Assembly (NCBI GenBank): GCA_005281725.1
Contig: SSBO01000012.1
Coordinates: 22,853,965 to 22,917,964 of the forward strand
Direction of reading: 5' to 3'
Source: Wuchereria bancrofti
Taxonomy: Eukaryota > Nematoda > Chromadorea > Rhabditida > Onchocercidae
DNA: 64,000 bases
Below the pieces are notes generated by a model that did not search any database, was not told the origin of the DNA, and saw only the letters and a program-made list of their open reading frames with translations. Position 1 is the first letter of the stretch, and each line of letters begins with the position of its first letter. A program made the translations under genes and the position numbers. Shown piece by piece: positions 35,990 through 51,177 of the stretch.

Positions 35990-38434
35990 ATGCAAAACAA
36001 TCATCTTCCTCAGCAGTCTCATTCATTTGGCGTAAATGCCAGTACATCATCGATTCCAGTTACGTCATCAATGTTACATCCATCAAAGGAAGATCTCGTT
36101 TTGATGGATCGACAAAAGGTTATTTTTATTATTCACATATAATAAAATTATGTTATTGCTTATTGATCATTCGATGTAGAATGGGTTAAGTTACACGATG
36201 GAGCAGAGTTTATGAATAAATTAATTTGATGCTGTTTAATTTCAGGTGACACCTGAATTGATGAGATATACCGAAAGATTCGAATTTCCATACATCACTG
36301 ATGTTACTAACTATGAAAAGTTGGCAAAAATTGGCCAAGGGACATTCGGGTAACTTTTTTTCGAGCAAAACAGTCAGGTTCATGAAGATTTGACGAATTT
36401 ACTTATTACTTCGCTACTTGAAGGGAAGTATTCAAAGCGCGTTGTAAACGTACGGGTCGGATCGTTGCTCTGAAGAAGATTTTAATGGAGAATGAGAAGG
36501 AAGGGGTATGTTTTTATTTAGTTTATTTGTTTGCTAATGACTTTTATATCTTTATAATATAACTTGCAACTTTAAGTTTTTCTAGAAGCAATTTTAGTGA
36601 TTTATTGTACTTTTGTTGCAGTTTCCAATAACAGCCTTACGAGAAGTGAAAATGTTGCAGAAACTAAAGCATAAGCATATTACTGAATTGATAGAGATAT
36701 GCAGTAGCAGAGGTATGTTGTTCAGAAATTTTCACTTGAAGGTTTTTATCACATTGTCACTTGAAATTTCAGTAATTTTATATGTTATGTTTTCACTTCA
36801 GCATCAGTACATAATCGAGAGCGTAGTACCTTTTATTTGGTATTTTCCTTCTGTGAGCATGATCTTGCTGGTCTTTTGTCAAATACTAATGTTCGTCTTT
36901 CTTTGGTACATATCAAAACATTGATGAAACATTTATTAGAGGGTCTTTATCAGATACATTTTGCAAAAATATTACATCGTGATATGAAGGTATGTTATAT
37001 TTTCTCCTTTGCATACATTTTTCAATATCTCCACATAGTACGCAACTTTATCTATTCGATGCTTAAGTTAAACATATTTGCGTCAACAACATTTTATAGA
37101 TTTCATATTTTTACGAGACAAAAGCTGACAAGGACGTTCTGTGAATTTAAATTAATGAGTATTGACTTCGGTTGAAATTTTACCCATGTTTTAGGCTGCA
37201 AATGTTTTAATTACAAAAGATGGCATATTGAAGTTAGCGGACTTCGGTTTGGCACGACCTCTCTTTTCAAAATTACCTGGTATTTTATATTGTGTTGTTG
37301 CGGTTGATCATCATTATCACAATAAACAATCACAATGAGCAATTAGTTATACAACAGCACATTTTGATTGCTGTATAACTTTTTGATAGTATTAAAGCCT
37401 CAGCGATCTTGGTTACTTGATAAGAGCTGGTGAATATAGCTTTCTATTGTGTCTATTTTAGGTCAACCAGAGCATTGTTATACGAATCGTGTTGTGACTT
37501 TGTGGTATCGTCCTCCTGAATTGCTTCTTGGTGAACGTCATTATGGTCCACAAATCGATATGTGGGGTGCGGGCTGTATAATGGCTGAATTATGGACACG
37601 CACCCCTATTCTGCAAGTATGTTATCAGAATTATAGCGTTCTGGAGCAGTCACTGAAGTCATATCGTGATTCCTAAAACCAAATGTGGAACTGTTTCTTT
37701 ATTCGTTATTTTTTGGACCCAAATTTATCTGCAATGGTGATTCTGAAACAGTTCTGAAACTGGAGAAATGAATTTCAGGGTGAAAGTGAACAAAAACAAT
37801 TGTCGTTGATATCCAATCTTTGTGGAAGTATCAACCCGCAAACATGGAGAGGTGTCGAAAACTTACCGCTTTATAGCAAAATGGAGCTTCAACAGAATCT
37901 AAATCGTCGTGTGGTTGAACGCTTGGAAGCCTATGTTAGAGTAAGCCTTAAATTTTTATGTAAAATGCAGCATGTCTCAGATTTGAACGTTATAAATAAT
38001 GGAACCCATGAGTCAGCCTTTTTTCAAGGATCGAAATGCCTTGAACTTGATCGATAGTCTCCTCGTTCTGGATCCATCCCTACGTCTTGATGCTGAACAG
38101 GCTCTCGATCATTTGTTTTTCTTCACACAGCCTCATCCGGCAGCTGATGTTAAAGACTTAATGAGCACAATATCGGTTTGTTATTTTATCGGTTTATCTT
38201 ATACGATCAATAAAATATGGTATAATCAAATCACGGCCAGTTTTAGTCTTAAAACAACTTTTTTACTATCTCAATTCTTTTGATGTTCTTTTTTTTTTTC
38301 AGACAAGTCTGTTTGAATATACAGCTGGAAGAGGAGCTCATAGTGGACGAGGTCGTGGTGTACACCACCAAAATCGTCAGAACATTCGTCCGTCAATGGC
38401 ATCACAGGGACAGTACGTTGATATGGTGTTCTGA
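35990..38434 (+). CDS. cdk-9: Cyclin-dependent kinase 9 (P-TEFb catalytic subunit)
   Basis: Kinase that, with cyclin T, phosphorylates the RNA polymerase II C-terminal domain and pause factors to allow elongation. Ten exons: 35990-36118, 36246-36349, 36424-36505, then about 36621-36713, 36803-36989, 37195-37280, 37463-37615, 37779-37940, 38008-38175, 38302-38434; about 445 residues. There is a 55-60-residue Gln/Ser-rich N-terminal extension before the kinase domain. Signature: [20 protein letters not shown] (Gly loop), [13 protein letters not shown] (Lys of VAIK), [12 protein letters not shown] (the CDK PITALRE helix), [19 protein letters not shown] (catalytic loop), LADFGLARP (DFG), [18 protein letters not shown] (T-loop Thr) and [16 protein letters not shown]. 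The C-terminal tail is Gly/Arg-rich ([11 protein letters not shown]) and ends VDMVF, like the ERVF end of vertebrate CDK9. No catalytic residue is missing. The whole gene sits in the loop of a 1.1-kb inverted repeat. Confidence 0.97.
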
Positions 38435-38519
38435 GTAAATTTAGGTTTTTGATATTTTGACTTGTTATTAGTTTCTCAATTTGAATTTTTCGAGGTAGGA
38501 TTTCTAGATTAGCATAAAA

Positions 38520-39619
38520 GTTACTGTTTAAGTTATAAATTTCCAATGTATGTTTTGTTTACAGTCTATACACCATTTTCTACCCTATCCATGGGTAATA
38601 TTTATAACTAGGTGAATTGTAAGGATCGAAAGCATGTTAACAGTGGCTCATTTCATGGTAAAAGAATGAGATGGAACAATTTTTGTTTGTAATTGTCATT
38701 GTGACAGAAGTTAAATGATTGTATGCATATATATGGACATTACAATGTGTTGATTTTTTGTAATTTGTGATCGAATGATAATACATTTCGAGTGAATTGA
38801 CTTACTTGAATTGAAATTGTTTAAACTTGAATTTATGATATTATGAAGTAATTAAGTACTTCGTTCTTTGTGCTGTTTTACTTGCCGTTTTAAATACAAT
38901 TTCATGCGTTGAGAAATGGAAAGTATCGTTTATTATTTCATATTTGCCTATGATCCTTAATCGATTGATTGTTGTCTTCTTTTGTTTGCATTACTTAATT
39001 ATATTTTCTGTACAATTGAATTAATCGGAATAAAACAATCTGAAACTATCGGAAATATGTTGCAGGGAAAAGGCTGAATTGAAGAAATGTTAGAGGACTA
39101 ATTATAATGTCATTTTTAGGTGACATTTCACTCAGTTTAATGGAATATCTCGTTGGAACAAATTGAGCCTAATTTAGGATGAAGAGAGAGAGAGAGAGAC
39201 AATTATCTCTCAATTGCTCATGGCGGTATTATATATCAGTGATTTGTTGAGCTTTGGCCAGAACTTGTGATGCAATTCATGATTGACCGACCAATTCTGT
39301 GTATTTCTTCAAGGGATTTTATTTTCTCTCAGAATTGATAGCCGTATTTTCAACAATTAAAAGAGGTAGCAAATGAAATGGGACGTGGCATGATTAAACG
39401 ATTAATTCTAATGTTGCTAATGATAACTTTAGATTTTAAAGTTTTAGCAAATTCGTTTCTCAAAATTTCCCAAATAAATTCGCGATGATTTTCATGATGC
39501 CACATCAGTTAACTGCTTCTCTTGAAATAAATGGCGATTTATTGAAATATCAACAAATGGCAAAATTCTCTTGCCATGATTTACAGGAATGGCTGTATGG
39601 TTCAGAAATTATTCAATTC
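38520..39619 (-). repeat. Right arm of the 1.1-kb inverted repeat flanking cdk-9
   Basis: Inverted, near-identical partner of 34454-35551. It starts 86 bases after the cdk-9 stop (with a diverged lead-in from about 38476) and ends inside the copy of ACOX3 exon 1, breaking at GGTTCAGAAATTATTCAATT where the other copy continues to its own splice donor. The arms are 1,098 and 1,100 bases, so few indels separate them. Confidence 0.97.
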
Positions 39620-39679
39620 CCTGAGAGAAAAACTATGGCATTGCTTAGATACATATTCAACCATTATGACAAAAGCTAA
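39485..39679 (+). pseudogene. Stranded copy of ACOX3 exon 1
   Basis: An open frame of 64 residues. Its first 42 or so residues are the ACOX3 N-terminus (MIFMMPHQLTASLEINGD..., HDLQEWLYGSE); it then leaves the homology, continues IIQFPERKTMALLRYIFNHY and stops. The ACOX3 splice donor is lost, no further oxidase exon follows, and the next gene runs on the other strand. It is therefore a dead-end gene fragment produced by the inverted duplication. Expression as a short chimeric peptide is possible but unsupported. Confidence 0.85.
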
Positions 39680-39795
39680 TTCGTGATGCATATGCAGGAT
39701 GAAGTAATCAAACGTTGGGACAAAAAATCCATTAAAATATTTAAGAATCAAACATAATTTGAGTTCAAATATATAACAACTATTCAAATATAAAT

Positions 39796-42249
39796 TTAGT
39801 CATAACATTCACTAATCCATTTTACGACTTCATTGGCGACCAATTCTCCGTGATTTAACACGAAAGCATGCTCGCATTTCTTGTCATCAATTATGACTAG
39901 ATCTAAAAATTATATAAAAATTTGAAAGACTTATGGAAATTTGGATCATTTTGGTTACTTAAAATTTTGGCGGTGATCAAGACTAATTGGAAGCATGAAA
40001 TATTCATATCTTGATCAGTTTTTCAGGCTAATAAAATTTCCAGCATTATGCGCACTAATACCACCATTTTTTTTTTTTAATGTAAATAATGAAACGTCAA
40101 ATAGTTAATTATAAAAATACCATTTCCAAGCCTTTTTTGCATTTCTAAAGCATAACGTAATGGACACCATTGATCCACAGTTCCATACAAGAAACGGCAA
40201 CGATTACTGTGGTACAGAAGGGATTCGTCCAAGTTTGAAACCTAAAATGAATACAAAAAAAAAGAAATGAATACATTTTTCATTTGAAACTAAAGTTAAA
40301 ATTGAAGTTAAAATTAAAACTAAACATATACTAATCTCAAATGTAAATCAAAAAATAAATAAATAAATAAATAAATAAACCGCAATTAATTCATCCATTG
40401 CCATAAAAATAATATTTCGAATGACGTTTACATCGACAATCTCAACGGCACTTTGTAGGATGCAAGGTGGAAAATACCTACAACGATTTCCCATAAAAAA
40501 AGTACAGATGTGCTCTTTCACAGAATCAGGCAAATATCGCAGCCAGGAGAGCATTATCTGTACAAAACCATCCCAATTACGGCATTTCTATAACATATTC
40601 CAATTGTTGCATTTTCCTTCAAACATTTCGAGTAAAATCAATAAAAATTACCACTACGAATAATAACTTCATTTCCAACAAAACGACTGAAAAAAAGTTT
40701 TCAAAAGCTATAAAAAAATTAATTAAAAAAGACAAAATCAATAATGAAATTTGTTCCCTGTTCTTCGAATGATAAATTCAGGTATTAATTTCATAAGAAT
40801 TAACCTTTAGCCATGGTAAAAGACGTTCACCATTCGGTGATTCTGCCATATGTTCAATAGTAGGAAACAAAGCTATACAACGAATAACATTGAACTTATG
40901 CCTCAACAAATCAGGTAATATCCTGAAATTAGTAACTTTCTCAGTTTGTAATGATGACAGTATTAATTTCTAGACTACTGTTAACAAAGATTCTTTTAAT
41001 AGATTATCTTAAGAATTGGTGAAATCCATCAAGATTACGCAGTATTCCATAAATTACTTGAGTGTTTCACGCAGGACTACAAAATAAAGCTCACGAAATT
41101 TTATGAAAAGTGTTTTGAATTTGATCAAAAATAAGTGCAAAAGATAAAATGCCAACCTTAACATTAGATAAGAACCAATAGAATGCCCAATGAGAATAAA
41201 TTTTGCTGTTTTAGGTAAATAATGAATGCAAAAATTGAATTTATATTTAATTTGGTCGACTAATGAGACACGATCTAAAGAAAGAATAAAGATAAAATGA
41301 ATAAAAAAAGATGAATTACTATTTACAAATTTATCACTTCGTCAAATAAACATTTCATAGTAAAATTTGATTTCTAGAAGTTTTTTTTTTTTAGCAATTG
41401 TAACTTCCAACAACAATCATTACAATCAATAATCTTTAAACAGAGCAAATGCTTTATTATTACTCTATTTAATATCTTATTGTACAACTGGAGATACATA
41501 TAATGTTACTAAAAGTTCAAATTGTAGTTAATTATCACAAAAATAATGAAAGACAACTGGAGATACGTATAATGTTACTAAAAGTTCAAATTGTAGTTAA
41601 TTATCACAAAAATAATGAAAGATAGTACCAGAGTAGCTGCAAATGCTCATTTCCGAGTACTTTTCAGGTAGAGGAACATGATTCAGATGAGATATTGTAC
41701 AAAACAAAGAATTTTCCTTCGATATTCGCATAATTCTTGAGATTTTGCTCAAAATAGTTTGCCCAAAATGCGCATAGAATTGTTCATTTCCAGGATTACC
41801 TGCATAATAATTAGTTAAAGATATTTTTGCAATTAGAATAAGTTATTTCACATAGAATATATTTAAATATAAAGAAATTATGGCATGTAATATTATTTAG
41901 AATATTAGAAAAAAAAAAAAACCTCACAACAAAGAAAGAAGTAATATAATTCCTCACTGAACTCTAATTGTACATCAAATATTTTTACTTATGGATTATA
42001 CAAAATTTGTACATCACATGGATTTAAATAAAGAAAAAGATTGAAAATTGTTGACAAGTAATTAACTTTATTAATTAATCCATTAAATAACGAAAAAGTA
42101 AACAAACCTGGGATCATCAATATAATCAAACCAGTAAAACCGGATAACAACGTTGTTGGATCATCCTTTAATCCAGTACCCATAAATGAAACACGAGTAA
42201 ATCTTCCTAAAACTGGTAGCCAAGTGACCATTCTCTGAATCTCCTCCAT
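39796..42249 (-). CDS. LDAH: Lipid droplet-associated hydrolase (alpha/beta hydrolase)
   Basis: Serine hydrolase of the LDAH (C2orf43) family, which sits on lipid droplets and influences stored neutral lipid and sterol ester. Exons: 42249-42108, 41800-41629, 41274-41157, 40922-40805, then one starting near 40580 and ending 40381, about 40240-40120, and the last about 39902-39796. The family markers occur in order: IPGNPGNEQFYAHF (oxyanion-loop region), LIGHSIGSYLML with the nucleophile Ser (GxSxG), CIALFPTIEHMAESPNGE, YGTVDQWCP with the likely acid Asp, and CEHAFV with the catalytic His. The triad is complete. A 40-base candidate exon at 40641-40682 has splice-like edges but breaks frame, so I leave it out. 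The protein is about 310 residues, the usual family size. Its 3' end is near the stranded ACOX3 fragment. Confidence 0.92.
41485..41622. repeat. 69-bp tandem duplication in LDAH intron 2
   Basis: CAACTGGAGATACATATAAT begins at 41485 and again, with one change, at 41554. Both copies end just before the donor side of LDAH exon 2 (41629). Confidence 0.95.
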
Positions 42250-43543
42250 TTAGTTTGCAAATTGAGTCCAAGACTAAATTATGTTATTACAAATTTCTGT
42301 GATTACTTAACAGAAAAAAAAAAGTTAGGTCTTCTAGATCAAACGACAAAATAATTAGATCAAAATAATTAGATCGAAATCGAATCTTTTTAACATATTA
42401 AAACAGCATTTCTGCTCCATATAACATAGAAATTATATTTTTGATGACTTTTATCACTGAAAATATTTGATTTTCTGATACAGATGAACAGAAATGGAAG
42501 TCTTGAAAATATTTATAAAATATTTCCCTTAATATCCACAATTATCTTAACAATACTGCATAGCAGATTCAGTGTAAAAGTAATGATAAAAATTGAGAGA
42601 TGTCACAAATAAGGGAAGAACAAATCGTAGGTCCAAAAGAAGAAAAGGAATTCGCAAAAACGAAACTGTGTTAAAGTTAAAATACGAAAGAAATAACGGA
42701 AACCGGAAGGTCTCAATGCACAATCAACGACAATCAGCAAATTTTACCAATATGTAATTTCATGGAGATACGTTCAGTTTCTCCCGAAAACAACCGGAAT
42801 ATTTGACCTGTAGTAAATAATCTATCTCTGAAATCCCAAATAATCAAAACTATTCATTCACGTAATTCTTCCACCAGATTTCACTATAACTTTTAGATTA
42901 AATCATAATTGACGATAAGCGTATTCTTATGTTAAAGAACAAAGAAATAGAACAGTTTATTGATTCAAAGAAGAAAAAAAAAAGGAAAATTGATAAAATG
43001 GAAACAGTTTCAAAATAAAACGTTGCATAAACAGAAAAGAATTTAAAAAATGCCACACTAGATACATGGCTTTGTAACAATTGGACATAAACTGTTTCCA
43101 TATCTTATTAAGCCTCATAACTTTAACATGTATCTACGCAAGAAATCTTTAGACTCTTTCAATTTTTTAGGTTATTCAGCTATTCAAAGCTCTATCGTTA
43201 CACTTTTGACATTTATCAAGTATTTAAGGTCATCAAAGATTTCAGCAACAATAACAACCAGTACAATGAAAATCAACAATAAGATTTCCTGATTTTCGGA
43301 AAGAAATCGGAAAATCTATTATTAGTACTGCTTTAAATGTTTAGTGAGCATAGAGCCTCAATAACCTTTTATCTCGAAAAAAAAGGTAGATGTTGAAAGA
43401 GTAATATCACTGATATTTTTTAAATTCACTACCAGTTTTTTGAGAATAGTAGGAAAAAGGTGTCAAGCAAAACAAATATTAGTCTTGAATCTGCTCACAA
43501 TGACCATTTTGGCACTTCTGCAAGGAATATAGCACCACCAGCA
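42250..43543. other. Intergenic between rpn-11 and LDAH
   Basis: AT-rich, 1.3 kb between two minus-strand genes. This spacing is longer than typical nematode operon gaps. I see no exon, repeat array or RNA gene. Confidence 0.5.
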
Positions 43544-45355
<1,812 letters not shown>

Positions 45356-47645
45356 TACAGTTGCTCGTTTCTGTAATTAATAAATACCAAAGATATTTTA
45401 CCACAATATACGTAGATTATCACACATACACACATACGTAGCGTGAAATCACCAAGGTAATAAAAACGAAAGGTAAACCAACTTCAATTTCATGCTTGAT
45501 ATCTTTTAAACATTCATTTTAGTTTCAATAATGGAAATTACCATTAAATATTTAATTACAAAAGGTAAAAAAGATTGCGAAAGAAAGAGAATAAATGCAA
45601 AGAATAAGGAACAATATTGAAGAGGATGGAGAGAGGAAAAGAAAGGGAAAAGAAGAAAAGAAAGAGAAATGGAGAGGGAAAGAGAAAGAGAGAGAGACTA
45701 ACCCCCTCCCTCTTAGACAATATTTGACTTCATACATTCCTCTTTTTATAGAAACGTATTTGGTTATTTTGCTGTGACCAATTATAACGATCGAACCGTT
45801 GTGAAAACCACGTGGATCAACTTTGTTTATATTACGTGATTATGCGTAGGGATTCTTTCAAAGTTACGTTATAGTAAAGATTATAATATAGTATTAATTC
45901 ACAAATTACACTTTAACTTTTCCGAAAATTTTTTTACCTATAAATTAGTTTTATAGGATGAAATGAGAAGTAATAAATGTGATAAGTGTGATTATTAATA
46001 TCTACGTAAATACGTGAATTAGACGGAATACGTGAAGACAAAATAACAAAGTACATTAGCAGTATAAAAACAAATCTTGTATTTCGTTATGAATGCTGGT
46101 AATAGATAATTACTTTAAAAAAGAAATAAGACGATGGTTTTACTTATTTATTACTTATTGATTTTACTTATTATTATTGCCTACATCAGTATTGATTCAC
46201 AAATTACATTTTAAAATTTTTGAAAAAAAAATTTTTTTTTGAAAGATTTTTTTTTCTATTCTCCTATACGCATTTCAATTCTTTGTCTTATCATTTAAAC
46301 ATGAATTTAATTGTTAGCTTTAAGAAAAAAAAAATTTCTAATATTGCAGTTCAGATTACTAATTAGATAACAGTGATAAGAATTCGATAAGAATTATAAA
46401 TTTAACCAAACTATAAACTTAATTCTTATTTATGCGCAAATATCGTAAATATTGTATATTGGGAGATTTCTAACTGATTCTTGTAATTGTTAAAGTTTAT
46501 GAAAAATTTTTCACCATCTCATAAATAAGCTAAATTAATAATTGATATGTCTGATATTATTATTAATAATCATTTATATATTTATTAATTATATTAAATA
46601 ATATATAATTATATACAAATTATAAACTAATTATATTCATATATTAATTATTAATTTGTACTTAAAAAAAAAACAAAATATAAAAGTAAATTGAAAACGT
46701 CTTTCCTTTGCATTTTACATTTCGCTCTGTTTTTTTTTCTTTTTTTTTTTTGCTAGTATAAAATTTTTCTTGTAAACAACATTTACTGAAAATTACACCT
46801 TAACAAACTGTCTGTCATCATCAAATCATTAAAAAGTAAAATAATCTATCTAATGTTAATAATAATCTCTTAAAAACCTTGTTTTGATGTATTATAATAG
46901 TTTTCTTCTCTTTTCCTTCATTCATTCTCTCATTACATTTTCTCTTTCTAATTTTTCATTAATTTTCTGCCGTCTCTTCACCAATACATCATTATTTTTT
47001 AATTCTTTCTGACATATACTAACTAACTAACTAACTAACTAGCTTCATTCTGTTTACAGAATAACTTGTAAACAACATTTATTGTTGTTGTTATTATTAT
47101 TTATTGGAACATTTCTACCACTTGGCTTTTTTCTTTTTTTAAAAAAAAATCTAAATTAGATATGGCCAAACGTAGTTTGTTGTATTGGATATGGTCAAAA
47201 GTGTGGTATAGTTGTAATTTATTGTTAAAGAGAAAAATATCAGTTATTATTATATTATATGATGTTATCAAAATTGAATTCGATCATATTCAATCTATCA
47301 AATTGTCTTCTCATAAAGTTAACTTTATCTTTTCTAAATTTAACTTTCTCTCTTACTTGAATATCTTATTTAAACTTCATTTTGTATTGTGTGACTTAAC
47401 TTGATGATTATATCATTGTCAAAGAATCAAATCAATCAATCTTTGTTTCTTTTTTTTCTTTTCTTATTTCTTTTTTTTTTTTGTTTTTTACTAATTTCTT
47501 TAATTTCTTTTTTATGCAAACTGTCCGAATTTTCTTTTTCTTCTTTTTTTTTTTGAATTAAATAAGGATACGATAAATGGTTTTATAAACATTTTGCTAT
47601 TTAACTATTTAATATTCTAATTTACAGATTTATTATCGGTGAATA
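45356..47645. other. Divergent intergenic region between rpn-11 and the SLC19 gene
   Basis: A purine-rich strand (GAGAGGAAAAGAAAGGG type) lies at 45580-45700 and an (ACTA)n run at about 47019-47042. A short ATG frame at 47162-47404 is low-complexity and unsupported. No other feature is visible. Confidence 0.5.
47618..47628 (+). promoter_or_regulatory. Possible spliced-leader acceptor of the SLC19 gene
   Basis: AATTTACAG ends at 47627, 18 bases before the ATG at 47646, with no upstream coding exon recognised. Confidence 0.4.
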
Positions 47646-50600
47646 ATGAATGAAATGCATTGGAAAGCTACAACAATTCTTATATGTGTATATGGAATAG
47701 TGAAAGAATTTCGGCCAGCAACACCTTTCCTAACACCGTACCTCGTTTCATCTTTTAAAAATTTCACTGATGTCGAATTGTACAGTGAAATTTATCCATT
47801 CTGGACATATTCATATTTGTTTTTTTTAGTATGTTTTCTTTTTTTTCTTTTACTTTTTTTTTTCAACAATTTCTAAACTTTGAATTGATTGAATTATTAT
47901 TTCATTCTAAATTTAAATTCTCTTGCTTTTAGTTATTATGATTAGCACTAACAGGAATAATAAAATATCCATAGTAATAATTCAATGTGTATAATTCAAC
48001 ATCCAAAAAAGTGTAAAATGTGAAAAAAAAAAAGAAAAAAAGAAAAAATGTTTTAACATTTGTTATCTTACAGGTTCCAATATTTTTTCTAACTGATATT
48101 TTACGATATAAACCGATTATTGTATTAGAAGCTCTTAGTTTGTTTGGTACTTGGGCGCTACTTCTATGGGGTGAAACGGTATGGCATATGCAAATTATGC
48201 AAATCTTATTCGGTATATTATTTTACAACTGTATTAAATATAATTGAATTAACAATTTATTTCTTCCAATTAATTTATTGGAAAATTTCAAGATAGGATG
48301 ATTCAATTAATGACATTTGTTTATCTTCTTCTCAGTACCTTCATCTTTCTTATTTATTCGCTCTCATAATTTTACTAAATAATTTAGCTTCATTGATAAT
48401 ATTGTCACGAAAGCTCAATTCGTTTAATAAATGAAAATTTTAGCAGTATTTACAAAAAAAGAACATAGAAGTCTAGAAATATTAAAATGGAGAAATCTAA
48501 TTGTTACTGTATTCGTGTGTCTAATTGCTACTGTATTCGTAAGTCTAATTGCTACTGTATTCGTATATCTAATTGTTACTGTATTCGTATGTCCAACTGC
48601 TACTGTATTCGTATGTCTAATTGTTACTGTATTCGTGTGTCTAATTATTACTGTATTCGTATGTCTAATTGCTACTGTATTCGTAGAGCGATTGGACTGC
48701 CATTGTGACCTTATTCAATTGGTCCACCACTTGCTGAGATATAATTCACTGATCTATTTATACCATTGATTGATGGATAGTTCATAAATTAACCGTATCA
48801 TAATAATTGATCCAAAAAAAAAAAATCTTTCTGAATAATCATTTATTGCGTAAATAAATAAAAATAGTATAAATTAATTAAATAGTAAAATATAGAAAAC
48901 TTTCAGTTTACATCATCCGATAAATGTTTCTAAGTTGAAAAATTCATCTGAAGCAAAATTTCATCTTCTATTTAATGATCGTTCATCTATGCATAAATCA
49001 AATTGTAAATACATTTATTAAAAAAACATGAAATCTGTCATTACAACACTTGACAAATATCAATTTAATTATTTTCTTATGCATTCTCATTTCTTCATTA
49101 GTAAAAATGCCATTTTCAATTATAAACTTATTATATGCAGGAAATATTACTTTCAATCATCAAAAATTAGAATTCATTTTTTTATTTACAGGTTTATCGT
49201 CAGCTGCTGAAATAGCTTATTATTCGTATATGTACGTTGTAGTTAATCAAAAATATTATAAACTTATCACATCATATATACGAGCTGCTGCTTTGATTGG
49301 AAAATTTTTTGCTTTTGGTTTTGCTCAATTTCTTATATCATTTGAGTATGGTTCATATCTTCTTTTAAATCAGGTGAATAATTAATTCCTTTTAATTTAC
49401 TGTTTAATTCTTCTCTTATGCATTCTCATTTTTTTTTTCTTTCATTAAAAAAAATTGTCTTTTCCATTGTTTAAAGTGCAAAACTTCAACATTTTTCATA
49501 AATATTTTTAATTTAACATTATTTTAACATTGCGTTAAAATTTAATATTTTTTTTTGTTGTTACTAAATCTTCTATTTGATATGTTTTCCATTATTCCAA
49601 ATATACAAAAAAATGTGACATCAATAAATTAAAATATGAAATAGCATTCGATTATGAAAATCATAATATATGTTACTGAATTAGATATATCTCCTACTGA
49701 ATATAACGCTTATGAAATATTAAATTTAGATGAAAAATTTGGATTATCTCTTTATTCTTGAAATATTTTAAGATATGTTGTTGTTAGATAGGAATATATG
49801 TGTTTTGATTAACTAAACAATTACTTTTTTTAGATATCATTTGGTGCAATTTGTGTAGTTCTTGGAATTGCTGCTATTCTTCCATCGATACCATCCAAGA
49901 TAGTTAATAATAAAATTGTTGAAAGTGTTGGAGATACACCTAAACTTTCTAATATTCCAACAAATTATGAAGAAGGATCACGAAATGATCAACGAAATTT
50001 TGAAGAGAGGTAGGTATATGATCGATTGAGATGATCGATGAGAAGATAATCATTGAAAAAATTTTTACCTTCATTTTAAACATCATAATTTATCCTATTT
50101 TTTGCTACTTTACTTTTGCTTACTTTTAGTTGCATAATTTTTTTTTTTCTCATTAGTTTATAACTAATTTTAACAGTATTTCGAAAATTGTTTTCTTTTT
50201 TTTTTGACTATTTTTTTTTTACGCATACTTTTTTTATTCATTTCATTTGAATTATTCCAGAACAGCTCTAAGTACTACTAACGCACCAAATGTTAATCAT
50301 GGAATAGTCGTTTATTTTCGTGCAATTTGGTATCATTTTAAAATTTTTAAACGAAATAAAATTGTCCTAAAATGGAGCATTTGGTGGGCGCTAACTAGCT
50401 GTGGCATTTTTCAGGTCATTTTTTTTTTTTTTTTTTTTTTTTTTCATTATGCTTATTTTATTGTATTCAATATTTTAAAAAGGGTCGAAAATTTTTGAAA
50501 TTTTGTTCAAAAATTTTACTTTATTTGATACTTTTTCGACTATATTTAATTTTGTTGAAATTTTAATTTAAGGTTATGAACTATGTACAAACATTATGGG

Positions 50601-51146
50601 CTTCAATGCAGACATCTTCTGATATTTATAATGGTATTACTGAATGTGCCAATACTTTTATTGGTATATTTTGAAATTTTTTTTTTTTTTGTTTTTATTT
50701 TTCATTCATACTTTCTCTATTAGCTTCAATTATTATCTTTTTTTGGCAATTCATTAGAGTAAATTTGATCGTTTTAGGAATTGTGTAGTAATAATGCAAG
50801 AAGGAAAATTTAATTTCCTATTAGATAGATTAATTTAGCTAAGCTTTTTTATATCATCTACAAAAATTTATTGGAAAATTTTAGATAATTTTAGATTTTT
50901 TATTGAATTTTGTTCATAGGAGCATTCATCAGCTTTTTGGTACAGTATATGAACGTGAATTGGTCAAAACGAGGTGAACACGTACTGCTCGTAACGTCAG
51001 CGTTTATTGCTATTCTTCTTATTATTATGTCCCAAATGGAAATTGTTTATGTTACTTACGTGCTATATGTTATTGTGATAACCATTTATAATTTGCTGAT
51101 AACGGTTGCAAGGTTGATTTTATTATTTTTATTATTATTATTGTTA

Positions 51147-51177
<31 letters not shown>

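Noticed and set aside
40641..40682. Candidate 40-base LDAH exon encoding RFVGNEVIIRS
   Set aside because: Its edges look like splice sites, but its phase fits neither neighbour, and skipping it gives a good match to the family length between SPNGE and LSWLRYLP.
47162..47404. 80-residue plus-strand frame MAKRSLLYWIWSK
   Set aside because: The composition follows the AT-rich background after the first 20 residues, and there is no splice continuity to the SLC19 gene that starts at 47646.
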